From: Paraphoma chrysanthemicola
Taxonomy: Eukaryota; Ascomycota; Dothideomycetes; Pleosporales; Phaeosphaeriaceae
DNA length: 64,000 bases
Assembly (NCBI GenBank): GCA_020744225.1
Contig: JAGMWG010000016.1
Location: 682,001-746,000, forward strand
Reading direction: 5' to 3'
A program made the translations under genes and the position numbers. Shown here piece by piece: positions 1 through 10,496 of this stretch; the stretch's first letter is position 1, and the number at the start of each line of letters is the position of its first letter. Under the pieces are notes generated by a model that ran no database searches, was not told where the DNA came from, and worked only from the letters and a program-made list of their open reading frames with translations.

Positions 1-1207
1 GAGCCTGACCAGATGAGTATTCATTGGTCTGTCCCTCACCGGATCTGTTGCCCATGTCCATAATGGTAAAGTCGAGGACCGGCGCAATGTTCGAAAATGT
101 CTGAACAATCTCCACTGACTTCTCAGTGATTCTGATAACCTGCGAATCGCCTTGATGTGAGCCAACAAAGACATAGCCGGCATCCAGATACACGAGCACA
201 GATGCTCGAGAAGTCTGACCTATAACATCAAGCTTCCACGACTGCACCCTACTGCGGCCGTCTAGAATCAGCATGAGTAGGTATAATCGGCCATAGTCGT
301 CCGCTAACACGAAGCGCTGCGCATCAACACGTTCCCAGGCTACGAAGATGGTTGCCTCGTCCAAAGGCTCGGTCTGCAGTTCTGTGGTCTCGTCATCGAA
401 GTATGAGATGGACGTCTCCCCGATGACTATCAGGCCATGAGACGGCTCCTCGATCGGTATCAAGTGCGCGGCGCCTAGCTCGAGCTCCGCCCTGCAGACC
501 TCTCCCTCCTCAAGCTCGACCTGGTCTCCGCCCTGGAACAAAAGTTCGCGCAACCTCAGCTTGACCTGGGAATGTGTATCTTCGTACAGCAGCGCCAGCT
601 TTGGCTTATCCTCGAAGTTCCTCGGCCTCAGGAACGCTGAGGAGCGAACAAACATCTCAGAGAGCCTTACCGGTTGGGGCTCTCCGAGGTTGGCAATGTC
701 TGGCTCCTGCTTCCTCTTCTTCCCTCTCTGTACGAGTGGAATGACGGTGACTATGCCTTCATATATCTCGAGCGTCATGAACCTCCCACTTGGATCTACA
801 TGGCACCGCTCGCCCGTTTGCGACTCGCGTGCAGCACTGTCGGCCACACTTGCGAATGACTTCTCCGTCTGTAGTTGCTTCTTATCGGCATTCCATGACA
901 GCGTGAAGTACATGAATCGGTCGGTCCCCACGAAGAGGTGGTCGGTCGGTGATAGGGCCGGCCGGAGCTTCTGGAGCATCGTGACTTTGCCATAGATGGC
1001 TTTTTGGTGCTGTAGGGCGAGACCATCGGCGGTTTGTGTGTAGAACTCGAGTCGATTGGCCTTACTGGACCGACTGTGAGCTTCTCGCTATACCATACAT
1101 GTGATTACTCACGCGACGACGAGACAGTCCTCGTCTTGGGCAAGGAAGTTCAGCTTGAGCGCATGCCGTACGCTGCTCGGCCGGTGAATGGGTGCGATGT
1201 ATGCCAT
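1..1207 (-). CDS. DDB1: DDB1, UV-damaged DNA-binding protein 1 (5' part, truncated by window edge)
   Basis: Adaptor of CUL4 ubiquitin ligases and part of the UV-damage recognition complex, acting in the nucleus. The start ATG is at 1207-1205; exon 1 (1207-1113) reads MAYIAPIHRPSSVRHALKLN, the hallmark N-terminus of the family. A 48-nt intron (1112-1065, GTGAGT...CCAG) joins in phase to exon 2 (1064-1), which begins KANRLEFYTQ and continues with LRPALSPTDHLFVGTDRF and later SWKLDVIGQTSRASVLVYLD, typical of the first beta-propeller (BPA). About 386 of the usual ~1100-1150 residues are present; the rest lies beyond position 1. It is divergent from RPC37, with 199 bp between the two starts. Identification rests on remembered family sequence and is strong. 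Confidence 0.93.
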
Positions 1208-1406
1208 ATTGGTGGCGTATCCGTTACAGCTGCGTCCAATGCATACAGAAAGCGAGGGTGGTGGAGAGTGTATGCTCTCAGGCTGCTCTCAAATGCCGTC
1301 ATTAACTCCGGCCGAGCTGCACAGGCCCGCAGCTTGACGCGACTTTGCGCGCGGTGCCCCGCAACTTTTTACTTTGTCCTCGCAGCGTCTCCCACACATA
1401 CACAAC
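1208..1406. promoter_or_regulatory. Short divergent promoter DDB1 / RPC37
   Basis: The start codons of the two flanking genes are 199 bp apart and face away from each other, so this stretch must hold both promoters and both 5' leaders. I see no TATA-like box in it. Inference from gene layout only. Confidence 0.6.
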
Positions 1407-2596
1407 ATGGCTCGTAAGACTGGCCTGAGATGACCCACATACACACGCTTTGATCTCGCATGCTAACGTCTGCGATTGACTCAGCAGCAATGGACGTTGA
1501 AGACGACGACCCCGTCGTTGCTGAATACGATGTCTATATAACGCCCGAGGCCGAGGCGCAACAGCTTTACGTCCTACAGTACTTGAACCGCCCGCCCGAC
1601 CAGCCCTTCACCAAGGCGACAGAGAGCCAGCCGACCGCACTGCGCATCAAGAAAGACTCCGGCTTTGTTGAAGTCGACGTTCCCATTGACATCCACAACA
1701 ACTACAACCGCCCTGCAGGCGTGCGATGGGGAGAGTCGATGCGCAAGACGAAGGGCTTCGGCCAGAGAGCCTTTGGCATCGCATCAGGCTTTGAGCGTAC
1801 CATGCCCCGAAACACCAACCGACCTGGCGCCGGCGAAGGCGCACCCAGTGCACCAACCGCAGTAGAAGACGACGATAATTTCGAAGAATATGTCACCAAC
1901 TTCGAGGATGCGAGCGAGAAAGGCCACGTACTGAATGTGCAGACATTCGGCGGGCAGATATTGAAAGACGACGGCAAAGGACCCAGCTACATGCTCGGTA
2001 CCTTTCGCGATGGTAGGGTCACGCAGTGGAAAGGTGCGATGTGAACTGACGGAAGCGTAGAACAGCTCCACCTTACACGGCTGAACGGCCTCGTACAGCT
2101 CCGTACGCAGTTCCACCACATTGACGCCGCTGCTCAGCTCGAGGCCGTGAATCGGCGTCGCGAGAAGGAGTCGCAAGAAGGCGCAAAGCCCGCGGAGCCA
2201 AAAGCCTTCCTCCCTACAGTCAAGAAGACCGGCGGCGACACGGCAGCGGAACTGACGCAGGCCTTCATGAAGTCGGCGAACCAGGAAACGTGGCAAAAGC
2301 TAGACTATTTTGACGAAGATGTAGGTGACAATGGCATGGTGAGGTGCGCTCAACGCTGACTACTTCCCCAGTCGACCGAAGCATACACTTCCTACGGCGA
2401 GCGCCTCTTTCTTCCCGATGTCGCCGAAGCCCCAAAGCTTCACTCGCATCTCAACAACGATCAGTTCCTCGACGCCATTAGCGCCCCCTCAAGTGGCAAG
2501 GGCGGGAAAAAGAAGGTTACGAAGCGCACTGCCGAAGACCTGGTTGAGATTTCAGACTCCGACGAGGAAGAGGAGGAGGAGCCAAGCGTGAGTTGA
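1407..2596 (+). CDS. RPC37: RNA polymerase III subunit RPC5/Rpc37 (Sin-like family)
   Basis: Subunit of the Pol III TFIIF-like Rpc37/Rpc53 pair, working in transcription of tRNA and 5S genes. Four exons: 1407-1413, 1485-2012, 2061-2320, 2372-2596 (339 aa). The family signature is DDDPVVAEYDVYITPEAEAQ near the N-terminus, then QLYVLQYLNRPPDQPF, VRWGESMRKTKGF and GTFRDEQLHLTRLNGLVQLR across the second intron. The C-terminal part is acidic (ISDSDEEEEEEP). The 7-nt first coding exon (ATG GCT C) was chosen because GTAAGA at 1414 and GCTAAC...TCAG before 1485 form a good intron and keep the frame; if wrong, the start is the ATG at 1490, changing only four residues. The second intron (2013-2060, 48 nt) was preferred over a later GT that would leave only 27 nt. 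Confidence 0.9.
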
Positions 2597-3806
2597 GTAA
2601 GTGGATTTCGCGACCAGCAAAGAGAATCTGGCCCACAGCCGTACCATTACATACAACGAGATACCCATAGACCATTGCGAATGTTTCTGAATACACACTG
2701 CGGTCCCTGGCTCGAATGGCAGAGCCGATGAGGTAGTGATGGGTCGAGGAATAGGAACGAGGAGATCGTTGGCCAACGGAAAATTCACTTTCGAGCCAGG
2801 TCGTCCATCGAAGGATGCCATGTATGAAGTCATCCTCACCAAGACGGGTTGGAGGCCATTCCTTAAAACGTCAGTACTACGGCGTTTATGTAGCTCGTGG
2901 GACGAGAGATCGAAGCACGCTTGACCATCAGGCCAAGGAAACAATGAATCCAGAGTCGTTCGTGGTCAAAATTGAACTACAGATTCTATTCGCGGGCTTG
3001 TTTGTCACGAGTGCTACATAGTTGCTATATCTGGCTTAAGGTGGGGTTCCTGCTTTGGTAGTTATAATCGAGCTCCAGATACCCAGCAGAATAGCGAGGC
3101 AGGCTTCTGATGCAAGACTTTCTTCTCAGATTATGTTGAGAACTCAGTAAGACAAGTGATGACTCTTAGTCCGGAAGAGGTATTTAGGAAGAATGGTCAA
3201 AAGTGCGCATATCCTCTCGCTATGTGGCGAGGTCTTATGAAAGAAGCAGACCTTACCCTGCTTCAGATAAAAACACAGCGAGACTCGGCGAACAGTCAGA
3301 AATGGAAGCTATGTTACGATAGCCACAGTGCATTCCCGCCAGGTTCTTTTGCGTCGACGTTGGACATATCGCTTCATTTTGAGACTTTTCAACCAGTTGT
3401 CAAAGGCAGGAAACTTTAGCAGGACTTCTTCGTCGACATCAATTGCGAGGCCGTCAGCTACCTTTGCCGGAACTGGATAAATGTAACTTTGCAGTTCAAA
3501 TTTTTGGTTATTCAAGACTGCGCGAAAAAAAAAAACAGGTAAAGCTGTGACGGAGTGAAGGGGTCTGTGACGATGCAAAAAGGGGATTTCTTAATTACGT
3601 GTGTAAGGAGCGTGCGTACGTTTGCCTTGGGGAGGGGTAAACCAGTTATGGTGAGGCGCAGCACAGCGAACACAGGCTACTCGAGATTGGTAACTGTGTG
3701 GTTGCCCTCGACATCATGGTAGTCAATTATCTTTCTCCTTTGATAATTGCTTTTGGTCTACAGATCTATAGTCCTCGCGCACCGTTTCGTTAGGAAGAGT
3801 CGAAAG
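2597..3806. other. Intergenic region with a possible Nudix-hydrolase gene fragment
   Basis: No complete gene seen. On the minus strand, 3500-3378 encodes a peptide ending in VDEEVLLKFPAFDNWLKSLK, which resembles the N-terminal part of fungal ADP-sugar diphosphatase-type Nudix proteins, directly preceded (minus sense) by a polypyrimidine tract and CGCGCAG like a 3' splice site at 3518. The reading frame degenerates afterwards and no Nudix box follows. The rest of the stretch shows nothing I can support. Confidence 0.25.
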
Positions 3807-6270
3807 ATGCTCTGCAATATTTGTCGCAACAGTATGTAACTTTGCCCTTTAAAGGAAGTCACATAGACTGCGAGTGCCCCGTATACCTTCATCTCTACAC
3901 TCTTAATTCGAATCTGACGTCGACAGTGCTTCGCGGTGGGCTGGGGACTGGAAACTCCTGGAATGGAAGCCTCGACCTGACGTTTAAGCACCATAGTGCA
4001 TTAGAGTCGCTAAAGGAATCTGAAACGATAGGCTGCATTATCTGCAAGGTACTTGCAAAGAAGCTGAAGGAGCTTACGGAGCAAAGAGGGTTGGATTTTG
4101 CCGCGAGGAATAAAGATATTTGCATTCAAGCTAGACTATCACGGTTGGACGATCGGGACAATCTGGCTCTCAGAATTGACTCTCCAATTCTGGCCGAAAT
4201 TCCTTACATGTACCGGCTGGACTTCCAACTACAGGAGACTCAGACCCTGCTTCGGACCTTTGCTCTCAAACCTACCAGTAAGTGTATACAAACTGCACCC
4301 TTCCCACCTTTTGTGACGACACGATCATTTTTTTCATAGCGAACAATCTGTATCTAACACCAACAGGCGACACGAGTACTTATCGGACTCCAGTATCAAA
4401 AAGCACCGGATCTGGTGAGGTTCTTGAACTATCAGCAACATGGATCCAGAACTGCACTTGCGCAGATCAATGGAACAGACCATGTCACCAGTGGTATCCG
4501 AAGCGATTACTCGATCTGACTGCCGTGAAAAATGCGAAAGGATTGACTGAGACCGTGGGCGGGGCGATCGTATCACAGCATAATGACCCGTATGGCGAAA
4601 AGATCAAACTCGTTGAAACGGCAATCAGCTTTCCAGGGCTGAAGAGCAAACAACACCCTCGTTACGTTACGCTATCGCACTGTTGGGGAACACCACAGGA
4701 GGGCAGACCACCGACAAAGGCTGTCGTCAAGCTGACCACACATAATGAAGAGATCTTGAGAAGAGACGGCATTGAACTGAGGGAACTCCCGAAGACGTTC
4801 CAAGAAGCCATACTCTTTGCGAGTGGTCTGGACCAAGTCGGCTACATGTGGATTGATTCCTTGTGTATCAAACAGAAGTCGTCAAGCCCTGGTGATGGTG
4901 TGCAAGTACTGGATAGCGATTGGCTTGAGCAATCTCGCATTATGAATAAAGTTTATGAGCAGTCCTATCTCAACATTTCGGCAACAGCCTCCAGAAACAG
5001 CGATGAAGGCTTGTTCCGTTCTCGAGATCCAAGTACCCTTTGGGAGGAAGAGGTCAATCTCAACTGGACAGGTCGCATGGAAGACCGCTCTCAGCTTGAC
5101 AAGAGATTTGGTCGTCTGACACGATGCATGATCATTGACGTTTCTTTCTGGGAAGATCTGGTAGAGCAGGCGCCTGTCAACCAACGAGGGTGGGTCTTAC
5201 AAGAGAGGATCATGTGTCCGCGTGTGCTCCATTTCTGCAAGAATCAGATTGCTTGGGAATGCAGAGAATTCCAACGTGCAGAAGGATATCCAGACGACGT
5301 ACCCACATGGAAGAAAAAACTATCAGACATTGTCGACGAGGGACTGTTCAAAGGTCTGAGAAGGGAGGATGGAGAACGACTCCGACAAATCCGGCTGCAA
5401 GGCTTGGCAGACCCTGACAGAAATCTGCTCGATCTTCACGTCTTCGAACTGTGGAAACGCATTGTGGAGGTATATTCCCGAACCAAGTTGACCGTCTCCA
5501 CGGACAAGCTCATTGCGCTGTCCGGAATTGCGAAGCGATTCTCAAAGATGTTTTCGAGCTATCCACGTTGTGAATACATTGCTGGAATGTGGTTAAGACC
5601 TAAACTTCTCGAGAGTCAGCTCTTATGGCAAGTGGAAACTGTTAAGGATGGTGTCCTGGAGAATCACTCCAGACGTGACCCGGAGATGGCACCTTCATTC
5701 TCATGGGCATCGTTGGACACTCCCCACGGCATCATTTGCGGAGAAATAACTGACTACGGAAAAGAGCGGTCAGAACAGCTTTTCTTTGAAGTTCAAGGCC
5801 ATGAACTTGTCCTGGCGGACAAGGACAATGTGTTTGGTATGCTAGAGTCAGGACAAGGTCGACTTTGGCTACAAGCTCGGTACCTCAGGAAAATCGATAT
5901 ACACACAGGAAAATCGTCTTCTGACAATCTGTTCGGACACACTTGGTATGTGTCTACCGACACCGAAGATTCGCGCAAATTCCACAACCCTCTGGACGTT
6001 CCTCTCGTGATCTTCGACGCCCCAGAGCAGGACATCGACATCGGGAACGAGGGCGAGCTGTACTGTATGCCTGCAGCTTTTGGGGAGAGAACCGAGAGCC
6101 CCAACCAGCGAGCCCTGTTCTGCTTGCTGCTGAAGCTCCTAAAAGAACAACAAAACGGCTGTAGGTCCTTCAAACGTTTTGGCATGACAAAGTTGTTTGA
6201 TTTCCAGCATAGTGGTACGCTCAAAGCATTGCGAGAGGAAGGGACGAAGGAAAGAATATGTTTGTGTTGA
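3807..6270 (+). CDS. HET-domain (heterokaryon incompatibility) protein
   Basis: Predicted HET-domain protein of the type linked to vegetative incompatibility and self/non-self recognition in fungi. Exons 3807-3831, 3927-4277 and 4367-6270 give 759 aa. The N-terminus starts MLCNICRNMLRGG, the usual CxxC leader of this family, followed by IGCIICKVL. The HET domain runs from about residue 225: RYVTLSHCWG, then VGYMWIDSLCIKQ, SRIMNKVYEQSYLNISATAS, and RGWVLQERIMCPRVLHF with NQIAWEC. The C-terminus (LREEGTKERICL) is also common in the family. Both introns (95 and 89 nt) have CTGAC or CTAAC branch-like sites just before the AG, and phase matches exactly. No NACHT, TPR or other partner domain is present. 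The specific ligand or incompatibility partner cannot be told from sequence. Confidence 0.9.
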
Positions 6271-6794
6271 AAGTTATCCTGTCGACATGCGGGGTGTCGG
6301 ACTCCCGATATCGAACGCGTACCTGTACCATAACTGCGAAGATCTGCGCTTCGTGACGGTGGAACATAAACAACGGTTGTGCTGTGTGCCCATGTACTTG
6401 GTGTTCTTCCTCAGATAAGTCGATCCGTGTGATTGATGAGGCCAACGAGAAAAGGGCACGGTCCAGCATTAGTCAGCGCGGCTGGAATTGCTTACCCTGG
6501 AAGAAAATCTTCCTCGCTTTGTAAACTCACAAAACCTTCACTCTGAGCTTTCCACCAGGGGCACAATACTCCAGCAAGGCCTTCGATCCTTGCACTAGCC
6601 TCACAATGAGTTGAAAGGCCACAGCACTTGCCGTGTGGCCGGCGATGTACTTCCTTCTAATGGTCAATCCTTGACCCGCGACACCTCGGCTCTGCGAATC
6701 CCACCAAGAGCGGAGACCGCATCCAACCGTGCCCGCAACACGGCTTGTCTTTCAACCTCGTTGAAAGTCCACACTCATACCGGTATACCACACA
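6271..6794. other. Intergenic region, 524 bp
   Basis: Holds the 3' flank of the HET gene and the promoter/leader of the 3-hydroxyisobutyrate dehydrogenase gene. Nothing else recognised. Confidence 0.5.
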
Positions 6795-8066
6795 ATGAGG
6801 ACGATATCAGCTGCTGCCTCGCCTTTGCGAAGGATCTGCTCGACGGCTGTGCAACATGCATCGAGGAGAAATTTCTCGAGCTCGTACAACCTTCAAGCCA
6901 CATGGGGTTTCATAGGTCTAGGACGCATGGGTTAGTTACCGTCCAGCTCACATGACTGCATAGCATGCTAACAGAAGTGTAGGTTACAACATGGCCAACA
7001 ACCTTCGAGCTAAGATTCCCGCCGAGGACACTCTCTTCGTCCATGATGTGAATACTGCCGCAACAAAGACGTTCCTTGAGGAACACCCCCAAGGCGTCCG
7101 TGTCGCAGACAATGTTCGAGAAGTCGCCGAGAAAGCTGTAAGTCCACACAATCCGCCAGCCGCCCTTGCATGATGATCTTTATTTCTATGTTTTAATTCA
7201 TGATCTAAGTTGGGAGCCACTTGTGGCTCCTTTTCTGATTACAAACCACAGCCAATCCTCTGATGCACTTACACAACCTCCGCGTTACCATGTCTTAAGT
7301 CAAGGATACAGTGACTGACATGACACAGGAAACCATCATCACATCTCTGCCAGAGCCCAGACATGTCAAGGCTGTCTTCAACGAGATGCTTGAGCCAGCA
7401 ACTCTCCTCACAGATGGCTTTGTCAACAAAGAGCGCTTGTTCATCGACTGCTCAACTATTGACCCCATGACATCTGGGGAAGTAGCCGAAGCTGCGCGCT
7501 CCTCAGGCCAGGGTATTTTCATTGATGCCCCAATGTCTGGCGGCGTCGTTGGCGCTCAGGCAGGCACTCTCACATTCATGATCGGAGCTGCGCCTGAGGT
7601 GGTCGACCGAGCTACTGCCGTGCTCTCTTTGATGGGTCGAAGGGTGCTCCACCTTGGTGACCAAGGCGCTGGCCTAAAAGGCAAGCTTGCCAACAATTAT
7701 CTGCTCGCGCTCAACAACATTGCGACTGCGGAGGCAATGAGCATGGGTATCAAATGGGGTCTTGATCCGAAAGCGCTGGCTGGTATGATCAACATCAGCA
7801 CTGGCAAGTGCTGGCCGAGCGAGGTCAACAATCCTGTGCCCGGTGTTATTGAAGGGTCACCAGCATCAAGAGGTTATGAGGGTGGCTTTGGCGTTGCTCT
7901 CGCAAACAAGGATCTGAAGCTTGCCCTCAAGGCTGCTGCTGAAGCCGACGTCAAGCTCGCGCTTGGTGAGCCCGCTGCAGCTTTGTATGAGGCCGCAGAG
8001 AATGATGCAAACTGCAAAGGAAAAGACTTCTCAGTCGTCTACCGCTACCTAGGAGGCAAAGAATAG
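6795..8066 (+). CDS. 3-hydroxyisobutyrate dehydrogenase, mitochondrial
   Basis: Oxidises 3-hydroxyisobutyrate to methylmalonate semialdehyde with NAD+, in valine catabolism. Exons 6795-6930, 6983-7137 and 7329-8066 give 342 aa. Residues 1-35 are rich in Arg, Ser and Ala (MRTISAAASPLRRICSTAVQ) and look like a mitochondrial presequence. The Rossmann motif GFIGLGRMGYNMA spans the first intron; the substrate motif FIDAPMSGGVVGAQAGTL is intact, and the block GLKGKLANNYLLALNN carries the catalytic lysine region. The C-terminal GKCWPSEVNNPVPGV is typical. The 191-nt second intron is longer than most in the window but ends CTGACATGACACAG. Other members of the beta-hydroxyacid dehydrogenase family are possible, but the GKCWPSEVNNPVPGV segment favours this one. 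Confidence 0.93.
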
Positions 8067-8339
8067 TAATTGACAGTCTCCAATTATGCAATCGTGCCCC
8101 ACCGTGTGTACTTTGCCATCTGCTGTTTGTAGTACTCACGAGGTGGAGTGGGCAGAGTGTGCTTGGTCACGAGCGTGTGGCTCAGCGCGATGCCTGCGCC
8201 ACCGCCACAACGCGTCATCGTGAGACGCCGAGTGACTTGCGCAGCTCAGGCGGCAGTGTACGTCCACCACATCGCGCAAACCGATCCCTCATCGTCATCA
8301 AAACTCTCTCACAAATCAATACCCACGATCTTCATCACC

Positions 8340-8930
8340 ATGTGCGGCTCCGACTGCTTCTTGATGCTCCTCAGCGTGCTCTTCCCACCCGTAGGAGGTA
8401 AGTCGCGCTCACAGCCTTCTAGGCACCAGCATGATGCCAACCTGAAGATTTGTACATGGCAACTAACACTACCTCTAGTATGGGTGAAGAAGGGCATCTG
8501 CAGCGCCGACTCCATCATAAACCTCGCCCTCTGCTGCCTCGGCTTCCTGCCCGGCCTGCTGCACGCCTGGTACATCATCCTCCAAAATCCCGAGACGTAT
8601 GAGCAGTACCAGCAAGTGCCCGACCACGAGCGCGGTGACGGACGCACAACATACTATGTCATCACACACGAGCAGCCCGGCCGACAGGCAGGACAACCCA
8701 ACTACGGCACAGTTGGCAGCCAGCCCAGCAACGGGCAGTTTCCGGGCCAGCAGAGTGGTGGTGTAGGAAGCTTTGGTGGACAGCAGCAGAAGAACACAAA
8801 GGCGGGCAAGGGCGCGAAACCTGCCGCGCCGCAGCCTGAAGGTGGTGAGGGTAGCTCGAACACGCACGATGGTCCACCGCCGACCTATGCGGATGTTATC
8901 AAGGGCGATCATAAGGTGCAGGACCCGTAG
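8340..8930 (+). CDS. Pmp3/Sna3-like small membrane protein with PPxY motif
   Basis: UPF0057/Pmp3-family protein. Exons 8340-8397 and 8479-8930 give 169 aa. The first ~55 residues are the Pmp3 unit: MCGSDCFLMLLSVLFPPVGV, then VKKGICSADSIINLALCCLG and FLPGLLHAWYII, i.e. two hydrophobic hairpin segments. Beyond that is a Gln/Gly/Pro-rich cytosolic tail ending GPPPTYADVI, a PPxY motif. Yeast Sna3 and Sna4 have the same plan, with the PY motif binding WW domains of Rsp5 for endosomal sorting; that role here is inference. The 81-nt intron has a CTAAC branch-like site. Plain Pmp3 orthologues lack the tail, so I leave the symbol blank. Confidence 0.88.
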   Translation: MCGSDCFLMLLSVLFPPVGGKSRSQPSRHQHDANLKICTWQLTLPLVWVKKGICSADSIINLALCCLGFLPGLLHAWYIILQNPETYEQYQQVPDHERGDGRTTYYVITHEQPGRQAGQPNYGTVGSQPSNGQFPGQQSGGVGSFGGQQQKNTKAGKGAKPAAPQPEGGEGSSNTHDGPPPTYADVIKGDHKVQDP

Positions 8931-10496
8931 ATGCTAGATACTGCGCCTTGGATTCTGTCGGAGTTTCTTGGCATCAGAACGACTTGGGACGAGATGCGCG
9001 GTAATGGAACTCGATGCATATGGTTGTTACGTACCTGGAGTGCTGACCTTGGCGTTCATTCTTTGTGTCTGATGGATTTCGAATATGATGATGGCCGCCG
9101 AGTTTTGCAAAGGGAGGTTGCGCCCTTTTGGCAGTAGTCGTTAATTGTTCATTATACTATCTCATCCATGCCTTTTTTGCAGCTCACACACTTAGAGAAA
9201 GTGTTATATGCAACCTACCTAAGAATTAAGTTGACCATTCAGAGAACGGCATGACAGATGCCAAAAATGTTCTATCCATTGACGAATCGCTTCGCTTTCC
9301 CCGTAAAGAGAATGTAGCTACTTGTGGCTGCGGGCGCGAATACGTCATCCTACGAGACGAGCTCATCTGGTGGCTGCAGGGTCTCTAGCGCCCTTGCAGC
9401 TGTTCCCTTAGGTGTCTTGCTAGCACGAAAGAAGCACATCAAGGGACGTAAGTCTAGACTACGCCTCCAAGATGCACAATCAAATACACGCAATCGCGCA
9501 ACGCCGACCCCTTGACGAGCTGAATTGCGTATGTACGCGCATCAACGAGCTGCGACAAAGGTGCTGCGGTCTCATGAAGGCCCGAAGAGATTGCATTAGA
9601 GTGCCTGGGATCATCGCAGGGGAAGAAAGCAAGGAAAGTGTTATGGAAAAGGCACCATACAGATGCCTCGGAGCGATCTGCGCGATGTGCCGGTCGCACA
9701 ACGCAACGTTTCAGGCAACGAACCAGTGAGGAATAAGCATTGCAGCCGAGAGCCCAGCGTCATGCCCAGCACTCGCATGCGCTGTTCCAAGGCGTGTCAA
9801 GCCAGTCAAGCCTCCCAAGCTGCAGGCTTGAAATGGTGACATCAAGCTTGTTTCCGTGGAGGTGTCGCAACACCACAAGCACTTAAACTGATGATTTGCA
9901 TTTTCCGTCAACGTTTCGCCTGCGCTTATTGACTCCGCCTCTGAAAGTCTTTTCCATCGATCGTCCCGTCCTGTGGCTGTGCGAAAGTAAATACGCGCCA
10001 CCGCTCTCGCACGATCATCTCCGCGTCAACATACCGTTGGTTTAATTACCTGACGACATCCCTTACTCCTTTCAACTCACCACGCCGGTTCTCTCAAAGG
10101 CATCCATAAGGCAACGGTTCCCAGATCGCATTCAGCCACTACTCCTGCGCCTCCTGTACCCCGGATTTATCCCGTACAACAGTGCGCGTTTGTTCATCCA
10201 AACATAACCAGCGCCTCCATTCCAACGATTTTCGCCCCCAACGACCGTTCGAAGCCCTTACTGTTGCCTCTTTAGGTATTCCCAAACAATCAAACTTAAG
10301 CAGTTTAAAGTCACCGACATCTCGGTCGGCTGTCTTTGCAGTACCAGGGTCACCTGAAGTTGGCGCAGCCGCCACGCAATCGAGCCCAAATGCGTAAGTG
10401 GAGCCTTATTACCTCCGAGCGAGTGATCGGTTGTGACACCTCGCCTTCCGCGGCTTCCATCAACCTCTTATCTGCAACATGGACTGACTCAACATC
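8931..10496. other. Long intergenic region and 5' leader of the calcium exchanger
   Basis: No coding region supported over about 1.57 kb. The last few hundred bases are pyrimidine-rich and probably transcribed leader. A perfect 8-bp inverted repeat with a 10-nt loop lies at 9806-9831. A two-codon upstream ORF (ATG GAC TGA) lies at 10479-10487, only nine bases before the main start codon. Confidence 0.4.
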
